Assembly (NCBI GenBank): GCA_037954235.1
Contig: JBBMOA010000007.1
Coordinates: forward strand, 24,939,457-25,003,456
DNA length: 64,000 nt
DNA from: Aulostomus chinensis
Lineage: Eukaryota > Chordata > Actinopteri > Syngnathiformes > Aulostomidae
Reading direction: 5' to 3'
Shown here: positions 41,337-50,612 of the stretch, one piece after another
How the letters are laid out: each line of letters opens with the position of its first letter
Position numbering within the stretch: position 1 is the first letter of the stretch
Notes under the pieces: model-generated
Databases searched by the model: none
What the model saw: only the letters and a program-made list of their open reading frames with translations
What the model was told of the DNA's origin: nothing
Translations under genes and position numbers: made by a program

Positions 41337-41669
41337 TAAGTGGGTGATGATGATGAATGAAACCTCCTGCATGTCCAACGGGGGATCGGATCAGTGTCAC
41401 CCCTATTGTCCTACCGTGGCAAAGTGGGCGGATAGCAGTGTCTGTGCCTGCCCAATGGCAGGCACGACTCTCATGAGAGTGGAGAGAGGCACTTTTCTGC
41501 CATGCAAAATCCCTAAAACCATCATCATTCCGGCTCGGGAACCCGCAGTACTGTGTAACAGCCTCCGCCGCTGAGACATGACAGAGCCAATCTCAGCGCA
41601 CACACGGCCCTGGGAGCTTGGAGCAGCGTAGAGCCACCGCACCAAAGACGAGGAGACTCACAGCGCCGC

Positions 41670-41693
41670 TTTTTTTTTTTTTTTTTTTTTTTT
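41670..41693 (+). repeat. T24 homopolymer upstream of exon 1B
   Basis: An uninterrupted run of 24 T lies about 130 bases before the exon 1B start. It could be a nucleosome-depleting tract or the tail of a reverse-oriented retro-insertion, but no adjacent element was recognised. Confidence 0.85.
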
Positions 41694-41815
41694 GATTTTA
41701 CACGAAAGGGACTTTAAAAAAATAAGAGCTGGGAATTAGGGGAGTTTTTTCTTCTTCTTCTTTCCATCATCCTGTCCCGATTCGTCTCATCAGTCCGAAC
41801 GTGGCCATTTGCTCA

Positions 41816-41827
41816 ATGTCATCATGA
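41816..41827 (+). promoter_or_regulatory. Three-codon uORF overlapping exon 1B start codon
   Basis: The bases read ATG TCA TCA TGA, and the stop TGA at 41825-41827 overlaps the wnt7b exon 1B ATG at 41824-41826 as ATGA. The uORF start has a weak context (T at -3), whereas the main start has A at -3. The arrangement would allow leaky scanning or termination-reinitiation. It only matters if exon 1B transcripts start upstream of 41816. Confidence 0.5.
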
Positions 41828-41906
41828 TCATCTTCTCGTCGCGCAGTGTACTGCTGTCAGTCTATTATCCACAGATCTTCCTGATCCTGACGAGTGGCAG
41901 CTACCT
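41824..41906 (+). CDS. wnt7b: wnt7b alternative first coding exon 1B (second signal peptide)
   Basis: From the ATG at 41824 this exon reads MIIFSSRSVLLSVYYPQIF followed by LILTSGSYL, then a consensus donor gtaagt at 41907. It ends in the same phase as exon 1A (two bases, CT, completed to Leu by exon 2), so it can splice to exon 2 to give ...SGSYL-ALSSVVALG. I recall an alternative Wnt7b N-terminus in other vertebrates containing YYPQIFLILTSGSYL, but cannot check this here. The peptide is hydrophobic and plausible as a signal peptide, lacking the basic n-region of exon 1A; the precursor would be four residues longer. It lies 2.3 kb downstream of exon 1A, so it would need its own promoter or exon skipping. 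Open reading frame, strong donor, matching phase and remembered similarity support it; expression is not shown. Confidence 0.82.
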
Positions 41907-43973
41907 GTAAGTTTGAACCAATTAACTGAGTCCATAATTAACTTCAAACAGGGGCGCGCGCTCATCCCCAGCTGCACAAAGACGCACGGCTTCGCTTTTC
42001 TCCCACATGCAGCCTTCACACCGGACTACCGAGGATATTTCTCTTATTCCAATCATTCACAGCCGGTTCTGAAATGATATTTTTTCCTAGTTAAACGCGT
42101 CCAGAGATTGGAGAATTTAAGTTGTACACGCCGTCATCAACGGCACAAAGAGCAGACGTAGCTGAAGTTAAAGGATTTTTCTTTTAGGATGATTTTCCTC
42201 ATGCTTGCTAATGTTACACAAGCGTAGAACCTCATAGGAACACCGGGAGAATCACCGGGAGAATGATCCACGTGGGAATAAACTAATTAAGAGACGCGCT
42301 AATGTGCGTCTGCGGCCGGATGATGTTGTGTGAGTAAACACGGATGCATTTCACTGCCGTTTTGCTAGTATTCTTTTTTTTTTCTTGCAAGATCAGACAA
42401 ATGAAATATTTTGGTGACTGCAACATGGATTCATTTTGGCCACAGAGTGGCAGAGATGTTCAAGACAATTTGATGCTGGTTTGTTTTGCTAGGAATATAT
42501 CACAATATGAACGGTTTTCACGCGTGCGAGCTCAGTTAACCTGTCAGCACGCTGTGAAAGATGACCTCTCTGCATTACCTCATGTCCGGATGATTCTCAG
42601 TGTGTGTGTCGATGTTATCATTTGAAGCCACATCTCTAAATATCCTCCAGCACGTGATTGACACTACAATACGCTGGCGGCTCCGAAATACACGAGAATG
42701 ATTCTTGCAGAATACTTAGAGCTTCCAAAATAATTACTGACCCATGCTCGCTCGCTCCTCTCTGCCCGCTTCCTCTGCTGCCCGGAGACCCCAAACCTGA
42801 GGCTAAAATAGATATGGTTTTTGGTTTGCAGTTAAAAGGGGGCTACACTGCTAAGTATAGTAGTGGCTTGCACACTGAAACTACATTGTTTGTTTTCATT
42901 ATTTAAGTAAGTTTCAAATTGAGCGTGTACATGAGAAAGGATTCAGAATAATGTCCAATCCTTCACTTTAAGCTGAAACTCTGGCATGTTGAACTACATG
43001 CTGTATTTTCTTATAGTTTAGGGAGCTAATTAGGTGGCAAATGAGCATCAGGGAAATGATCCACCCTGTGTGAGCTCAGGGATTCCACACCTCACACTTC
43101 AGCATCCAGGAATGTCACCGTTATGTTTCTATGGCAGCAATCTCACCCCTTTTTTTCTACTCTGTTCTGTTTACATTTCACTTTTTTATACCTTGAATGT
43201 ATTTTAAAACAAATGATTGCATTAAACACCTTTTACTCCTCTTTACTCTTCTCCTAAAAGAAAAAAAAAGAAAAAAATTTAGCACTTCAGTATGAAAACT
43301 TCCTGTTGAAAAATGAGGAGCATTTCTTCTCTTCGTTAATTTGAGTCTCGACGTGTGTGAGTGCATTCCTGTGTTGAAGATTCATGTTCCAGTGCTTAAT
43401 AGAGTGTCAGATAAGTTCAAAGTGACCCATTTGATGGAGAAGGTGGCTGTGAGTGCACTGATGCCAGACTAGTTGCTTGTAAGGTCATGCAACACCATGA
43501 TGGAAGCTGCTGAAACTGAAGAAATCGGTTAATGTCAAGTCCCATTCACACGTCCCTCTCACATTTCATCAGCGGATCGTGATTTGATTTAAAAAACCAA
43601 GTGTCTGATCTTATCTTGAAAATCTCCAAAGACAACATTCGGTCGAAGTCCTTGATGAAGAGAAATATGGACTCTGCACAGCAAAAGGCACAGAATCACA
43701 TGGAGCCTCTTCATTTAGGTACAAGTTCACTTGTGATTTCAGCTCAAATATGCCACCTTTTGCTGAGCAATGAACACGATTCTTCTGCTTCATCACAGCT
43801 TTGCTAGGATTGAATGGTATTCTGACCAAGCTTCCACTTTGCAACCTAAATTAGATCACACTTCAGGTTTTGGAAAAATGTAGCAGCACATTTGTGGATG
43901 CCAGTTCGCAGGATTTTGGGAGTCTGATCATAGATATGTTACCATGAGTAAGCTGTCTCCATGCTGCTGGTGT

Positions 43974-43981
43974 ACACACAC

Positions 43982-44026
<45 letters not shown>

Positions 44027-44028
44027 CT
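43974..44028 (+). repeat. CA microsatellite in intron 1
   Basis: CA repeats with two CG interruptions over about 54 bases. Confidence 0.95.
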
Positions 44029-46023
44029 AAGCAAACAGAATCACATTTGTGCACTTTGATGATGCAGGGATTTAAAAGCTTAGCTGTGGAATTTTCAGTT
44101 TGGTGTTGTTTGATGGTTTAGGGGTCCTGCGGCGGAATCTGTTTTTCTCTGATTCTGTGAGTTAGCAGGTGAATGACATGAGCGGGAGCAAGGAGGAGTT
44201 CTGTCTGACGCCCGTGAAAATGTCTGGGTGCTGTTGTAGTTCTTAAGTGCACGGATATCGAGCTAAAGAAGCAAACCAGGTGAATTTAATGTGTCTCGTG
44301 TGAGAAAGTGAACTTCTTCTGTTGCACATTATTTGTCGTAATGAGCCTGACCCTTTGGTTTGTATGGACTAGATGCCATCGTTGCCATGAACAACCACAT
44401 GTACTGCAGAGGGTCACAGTCGGTCAGAGGAGTTCAAGCCTGTTTGAAAAGCAGTGAGAGCAAAGAGAACTTGAAACCAGAAGAAGGCCCGATGATTTCT
44501 GTCTACGCTAAATGCACCTGATAATTTTCTTGTCTTCTCAAAGACATTTTTGTAATCTTTTGGAAGGTACGATGCTCAAAAGGCATTTGGTTTTTAGGAC
44601 GAAAAGAATAATGCCCTTTGCGAAATTAACAGCTTTGTTGTGGTTCTCTTTTTTTCTGGAAATTCAGATACCGTGCGTGCATTCAACTAGGTCATTTTTT
44701 GAAATCGAAGAGTGGAGTTTTTAAAATCAGCAGTAAATAAACCATAGCACTTTTGTATATGATACGCTTGGCTGACTGCAGAAAGAAGAGAAAGAGAATG
44801 TGTGCAGCTCGAAGTTTGGTAACAGATATGTGTCTTGCTGCAATTAGGTTTCATTTGAAGTTTTTGCGTTTGAAATCGAGATGCTTTTTTGTTTTTGTGG
44901 AAAAGGCTGTTAGCAACATGGTTTTCAGAGAGTAATCAATGATCATGTGTTTGTTCTTAATCTTCCACCAAGATTATTGTGAACCCAACAAGAATTAATC
45001 TCATCAGTCTCTCTTTCTAACTGCCTGTCCCCCCTCACGCATGATTCCTTTTCACCCTTCCCCGGCCGCCGACGTCTTTCACTGTCTAACAACTCGCCTG
45101 CATAAGTTTGCCCTGCTTGTGGTGAAGCCTTTGGAGGTCGACGTCATACTTCAAAGCTGCCGTTTGCCTCCACGCTCATTTATGGCTCCTTTTGCCTGAC
45201 TTGTTTGAAAAGTATGCATCTACATGGTTTTGAGCTATAAACAGTTGTGGAGAAAGTCCGCGCTTTGTTTAGCCGTAATCTGTTTTGGCTTTCTCAGTGG
45301 CTGCAAACTCATCTTTAACATGTGTTTTGGTATTATCACATTGAGTGATCAGTTGTGATGAAGTCTCTGTGAGGAGCGCTGAGAAGGAGGGGTGTCATTT
45401 ACTAAACAGCATTTAGTGCTCTTTCGATTAATCTCTGTTGAAAACCTCCTGGGTTTTCCATGCAAACCAGCCGTAGGATGTGGCTAAAGTAAAAGCAGTC
45501 CCATAAATTTTATAGGTAGCACTTTACACCCTGAATAAGTTTAAAACATATAATTACAGAAATCATAAGAAATAATATTTTCTGTCACATTTGGTTGAAA
45601 AATAAGCCCTGCATCTCCATCATGTGACACTGAGCAAGTGTATATTTGCGTAAAAGTTGATTCTGGCAACTAAATGCACTACTGTGTTACCTAACAATTA
45701 ACACAAAACCTCAACTTATTACCCAGATGACCACCGTCCAAACCAGTGCAGAATGGCCTTTGCAAGTTGTCAAACAAGGATTTTTGTTTTCTGTCTCTGG
45801 GCTGTTTTATCAGGTTTTCCTGTCTGCATTTTTTTAATGTTTTATGTTTGATTTCAGGTTTGGGATTTACATCTAATCCGTTAAATAGCAATACTTTCAT
45901 GCAATACAGCTTTCACTTCACTTCGGAACGTACATCAATCACTGGTTGAAATGAATCCTGTTCTGGAGAGTCTCACACAAGTGAGTCAGTCTGACCATCC
46001 TCTGCAAGTTCTAACGGAGTTTA

Positions 46024-46027
<4 letters not shown>

Positions 46028-46089
<62 letters not shown>
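46028..46089 (+). repeat. (TG)31 microsatellite near wnt7b exon 2 acceptor
   Basis: Thirty-one uninterrupted TG units on the sense strand end 104 bases upstream of exon 2. In the pre-mRNA this is a UG repeat, the known preferred target of TDP-43 and of CELF-type proteins. The remaining 100 bases to the acceptor are also TG-rich (imperfect). Confidence 0.95.
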
Positions 46090-46090
<1 letters not shown>

Positions 46091-46193
46091 ACGCATGCAC
46101 GAATGTCTGTGTGTTGGCATGTGTATGCATGTCTGATGCGTGATCCATGTGTATGGATGCATGTGTGGTGGTGTGTTTCTCTTGCTTTGGCAG

Positions 46194-46420
46194 GGCCCTG
46201 TCATCGGTGGTGGCTCTGGGTGCCAACATCATCTGCAACAAGATTCCCGGGCTGGCACCTCGCCAGCGGGCCATCTGCCAGAGCCGCCCGGACGCCATCA
46301 TTGTTGTGGGTGAAGGTGCTCAGATGGGCATCAATGAGTGCCAATATCAGTTTCGATATGGACGCTGGAACTGTTCGGCGCTGGGAGAAAGGACAGTCTT
46401 CGGTCAGGAGCTGCGTGTAG
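46194..46420 (+). CDS. wnt7b: wnt7b exon 2 (start of mature Wnt domain)
   Basis: The exon follows a pyrimidine-rich acceptor (ttctcttgctttggcag) and ends before donor gtcagt. It encodes residues 24-99 plus one base of codon 100 in the exon 1A numbering. The product contains ALSSVVALGANIICNKIPG, the RQRAICQSRPDAI segment and the family hallmark ECQYQF..GRWNCSALG, with cysteines at 38, 52, 73 and 84 and an N-glycosylation sequon NCS at Asn83. These are part of the N-terminal alpha-helical domain of Wnt proteins that carries the lipid and contacts the Frizzled cysteine-rich domain. The sequence is close to identical with mammalian WNT7B as I remember it; ALSSVVALGAN and QMGINECQYQF favour 7b over 7a. 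Failure to splice after this exon would add about 46 residues before a stop at 46555-46557. Confidence 0.97.
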
Positions 46421-48086
46421 GTCAGTCTGGGTTCTGTCACAAAGGGAGCGGGCACCGCATGCTTGGATGTTTGTGCATTTATGTTCTTGTCTACGAGGAC
46501 AGTGCTGACACATTTCCTTGCTCTTTTTTCAAGGTAAACAAAAATGTATTTATGTAACCTTAGTTTCCTGCACCCTGCTGCGCCATCAGGTGTGACCTTT
46601 ATTGCGAACACACGATCTGTTGCACAGCATCATTCAAACTCTGGGAGTTAGTAGAAATGCAAATGACGATCCCAAAGATGACAGATATTCTAAAAATATT
46701 TGGGTAAATATGTCTGAAATTATGCACAAAACTTTACATTTGATGTGAAAATCCAGCTGTAAACTGGTGTCTTGTGTTTGAATCGCTCCCTATCAGATTA
46801 ATAATGAGTATTAACAGTGGAAGGCCTTTACAACTGTGTGTCAGTACATTGCCTTCAGTGCATCATTAAATGAACTGCACACGTCTGCAAATGCAAAACA
46901 GAGGTTGGGAAGCCTATTTTCACTGTCATTTGGTAATGATAATGAAACTGACAATATGATAATTCCCCTGACTTTCCTGTTGAAGAGGGAACAGAAGTTA
47001 CATAATACATGTTTCAAGCCATCCTATTGTCTCTGTTTTAAGAAACATGACACGCAGAGTATAAAAAATTTTTTGGTACCAGTCCCTCTGAGCCCCATGA
47101 AATATGGCTTTTCACAAGCCAAACCCAAGCTGCACACATCACACAGTCAAAACTCAAACCAGTAACACACGGTCTCTTTCGCTCTATTGTATAACCATTC
47201 GTGTTGGCATTGCTCAAGAGGACCTCATATACTGCTGATTCCAGCCCATCTTAGTCGTCCTCATTTCAATTGACAATGTTGTATTTCCCTAGCGTGGCTC
47301 TGGTTTCTGTTGATGTAGGTTCTGCTAGGAGTTTCTTGGTTAGCAGCATGCCGACCTTATGCCAAAGTTATGGAAAAGCTACCGAAAGGCACTGGAGCTC
47401 TAATGGGGAAAACGTAGAGTTGAAAAAATGATATTACAAATGAAGAGACAACTAATGGCGTTATTATTACTTGTTGTACCAGAATAGATAGACACATCTG
47501 TTATTAATCGGGTTAAATTGGTTGTGTCCATGCTATGCTGTTCATGAGGGTGTGTGCATACATGCAGGAAAAAAAGACCTTAAAGCAGACACATTTACAT
47601 TTATGATGCTTTTCTCTGAGAATCTTGGCAGTCCACAAAAACCTCTTTTGCGTTGCTTTTGTTTTACAGGGACTTTTATATATTTCCTTTCATTTAGAAG
47701 ATGCTTTGTTGCCATTACGTTGTGGTTGGGCTGCGCATTTAATCCAGTGGCTCTGTTAACAATCACTCCTCTTAAGAAGTAGCTGAAATAGCTCAAGTGC
47801 TTGCTCCAAAAGACTTTTTTTTTTCTTTGTTGTGAATGTTGCACTTTCTTTTGTAATGGACCTCATGTTGTTTTCCTCAACACTCAGAATTCCCTTTTAT
47901 CCTCCCTCAGATCGGTTCTTTATGTCCTTCAGAGGAACTCGGGAGATTGAGGAAACATGTTAGACGTATAATTTTGGTCTTTTAGATGGTGCCACCTCTG
48001 CATTTTGCTTGACTGATGCTAGCATGTTTTATGCATTATACTCTCTGCTTTAATTATGACATATTTTAGGTAGAGTTTAATTTTTC

Positions 48087-49400
48087 ATGCTAACATGTGT
48101 TGTTCTCTTGGCTAATTTTTTTTTGAACTCTGACGTAAAGTTCAAAACTTGCTTTCAGCATCCTGATCAGCCACGAGGAAGCTATCGGGGCAGGGGGGTG
48201 GGGGTGTGCTTATGTTGGAAGCAAGTGTCACACTTTTGCTCACTAATGTTCCATCTTCTAATGACCTCATCTGAGCATCATATTTGCTCTGTGTTTCTTG
48301 TTTCCATAATGGATTTGCAAATAGTGCTTCAATGCACAAGTGCTAATCAGATGTGCGTTGGTTTCCAGTTCTGGCTGTCTGGTGTACCTGAAATTTTGGA
48401 TTTTTATAGGTTTAGGCTTATTGATTTTGAAATTGCCTTATTTGGACTCTCGGGGACTTTACACTTTAAGTTTTTGTATTTGGATTTGACTTTTTTGTAT
48501 TCAGATATTTCATCCATCCCAGAAACTGTGATGGTGTTAACTGCCCTTATGAGAGCACAACAACAACAAAAAAATCATCTTTTAAGTCGACCAGTCATTG
48601 CTTTGTGGACCACTTAGACAAAACCTCCAACTTTCAGCTTGAAGTATCCTCTCAGAGCTGGCACCCACAAAGATCTCCTCCAGCCCTTATAGCAGGAGAA
48701 CTGATCGGAGCTGGAGGGCTAAGCAGCGGTCCTTCCTTGTATGTTTAGCCTGCACCCCGGCCTGCTAGCCTTTAACTTGCATCCTGTCGTTCTAGCCTGC
48801 AGTCATAAGGACTGTCTAAGTCACAGTCTGTGCAAGCTCAGTCTGCTTGTCCTCAGTGGGGGAGCAAAGAACCGGTTGCTTAGCACCACAGAGTCTCTGC
48901 TGCCCCAGCCTCTACCTGAGCCATCAGCTGACCATGTCTGTGCTCAGTCCCGAGGAGTCGGCAGGCTCCCCAAATCCATGTCCTTTCCTGAGTTGGCCAA
49001 CCCAGCTGGTCTTCAGTGAGAAGACGGTCTCCAGCCTTCATTCCAAAGTTCCCCAGCCTTCATTCCAAAGTTCCAGTCATCAGAGCCCATGCTTCAGCAG
49101 TCTCCATCTTCAGAGCTTGTGCTGCAGCCTTCATGGCCTCCAGTGCAAATGAGGGAGTCTTCCCAGTCTTCTGTTTTCCTGGTTCCAGTGGTGGACTGGC
49201 TGTTCACCAGCTCACACAGCCAGTCCACCCTCCAGCTCATTTGCCATCGGTCCAGCATCCAGTGTCCAGAGTCTTTGCATCCCTGAGCAAACACAGCCAT
49301 CCCCTAGTCTGTCGCTGTTATCACCTTACAGAATGGCTTCATCTACCTGCTCTTGCCTCAGGACATCCACCTGAGGTCACCTGCTTTGGCCTGTGACAAG
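48087..49400 (+). repeat. Probable transposon-derived block, unclassified
   Basis: This block has composition unlike its surroundings. The first part (48390-48500) is GATTTT/GGACTTT-rich, like the 3' ends of fish LTR elements. The second (48640-49400) is C/T-rich with overlapping open frames rich in Ser, Pro, Leu and His (longest 176 codons at 48087-48617, 126 at 49016-49396). A 22-base unit is duplicated in tandem at 49031-49074. No conserved protein domain is recognisable, and the frames lack splice or initiation evidence, so I do not call a gene. Confidence 0.3.
49031..49074 (+). repeat. 22-bp tandem duplication
   Basis: CCAGCCTTCATTCCAAAGTT plus CC is present twice in perfect head-to-tail copies at 49031-49052 and 49053-49074. 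Confidence 0.9.
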
Positions 49401-50397
49401 GACTCTAATCCACTTCAAAATTTGAAAACACTTGACCTGCAAGTGCCCATAATTGTGGTAATATTGAATTTTTCTGTTCTCATATTCTTCAAGGTGTCTA
49501 TTCCTGACAAAAAATACTCCCAATAGAATGAAAAACAGTTTAAAAATGTAATTTAACAGTGTTAACACAGGTCCCTTGTATCACTTTATATTGACGTCAT
49601 CTCATTTCCTACTTTCATAATTGCTATGGCTGCTAGTTGGCGTCTGTTACTAAAAACATCAATAGAGGTCATTTTCACTGCTTGCATTTATGACCTATCC
49701 GGTCATTTTTCTTGGACGGACAGTCTAATTTTGCAGCAGTTTGTGGTTTTTATCAGCACGAATGAATGCTGTTTGGTGAATGGTTATGGTTAACAACACA
49801 ACATGCTAAAATATATTACGTTTGGGGGATTTTTCAGCCTTGGACTCAGCTCTTGTGTCACAGCGCTGAGACGTCGTAATAAAGCTTTTGAGGATGCAAT
49901 TAAACAGAGCAATGGTTACGTATTTTTTCAGTAACAGGTGATGCTCTTCAACTCTCTCCATTCACGCACAGACATGAAGTGATTTACCAGATAAATCTGG
50001 CAAGAACTGAAAGTGAAAGTAAAGTTTTTGTGGATCAGGTGTCAGGTAGCTTCTGCACATTTTTAGGGTTTCCCACAGCATCCTCTGGTAGTAAAATACA
50101 ACTATATTTAATTTGCAGCTCCTCAGTGATGACCGTATAAGGTTTAAAGGGTTCAAGATTTAAACCCAATATTTCTACCAACTTTGGCACTCGACTCTGC
50201 TCTTCCTCGGTGTTATATCTGCCAGGCCATAGCACAAGCCATATGTGGATATATTGTATTATTAAGCGGGCAAAAATGTTATGCTTGCGGGCAGAGAGAA
50301 GATAATTGTGAGATCATAAATATACATTTACAGATTAGGTTCGTATAGCTGACAATTTTATAACGATAAAAGTTTCATTTGATATTGATAATAATTG

Positions 50398-50612
50398 ATT
50401 TCCTCCGCCAAGGAGGTAATGCGATCGCTGGCATTGGTTTGACTGTCTGTAGCAGGATAAATCAACAAGTTGAGGATGGATTTTGACGCATTTTTGTAGG
50501 ATGATGGAACTGGAAATTGATAAGATTTTGGAATGGCCTGGAACTGAATTTGGATCGAATTACATCTCATGGCCTCGACGGAGGTATGCGTTCTTTAAGC
50601 GCCCTCTAATGC
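50398..50612 (+). repeat. Fish interspersed repeat, apparently complete copy
   Basis: It starts CCTCCGCCAAGGAGGTAATG, a palindromic start typical of this teleost repeat, has GGATGGATTTTGACGC and GATTTTGGAATGG in the middle, and ends CGACGGAGGTATGCGTTCTT. The length is about 215 bases. No protein is encoded. It is in intron 2, sense orientation. Confidence 0.6.

Larger units (their letters stand above)
41545..42070 (+). promoter_or_regulatory. wnt7b: CpG-richer patch around exon 1B, candidate TATA-less promoter
   Basis: CpG dinucleotides are visibly more frequent here than in the neighbouring kilobases, for example around 41565-41670, within exon 1B and at 41950-42000. CCAAT motifs are at 41453-41457 and 41586-41590. 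No TATA box was seen within 400 bases upstream of exon 1B. This would fit a separate promoter for the alternative first exon. A T24 run at 41670-41693 interrupts it. Confidence 0.35.
39540..46193 (+). other. wnt7b: wnt7b intron 1 (6.65 kb from exon 1A; 4.29 kb from exon 1B)
   Basis: The intron has a GT-AG structure and contains alternative exon 1B. Apart from exon 1B it holds G-runs at 40500-40517 and 41320-41336, a T24 run at 41670-41693, a CA microsatellite at 43974-44028, and a long TG tract just before the acceptor. The stretch 44100-46000 has no repeat or coding exon I can support. The part at 45060-45300 is relatively GC-rich, unique sequence with two GACGTC motifs and is a candidate regulatory element only by appearance. 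Confidence 0.85.

Noticed and set aside
41055..41378. Proline/histidine-rich reverse-strand frame
   Set aside because: The composition arises from the G-rich tract with the G17 run; no start, domain or splice evidence.
46011..46301. Reverse-strand frames across wnt7b exon 2 and the TG array
   Set aside because: They are antisense shadows of exon 2 and of the TG repeat (Thr-His runs); the sense strand explains the conservation.
47680..47720. CATTTAGAAGATGCTTTG resembling the SINE/LINE core at 32.9 kb
   Set aside because: Similarity is limited to under 20 bases and stops abruptly.
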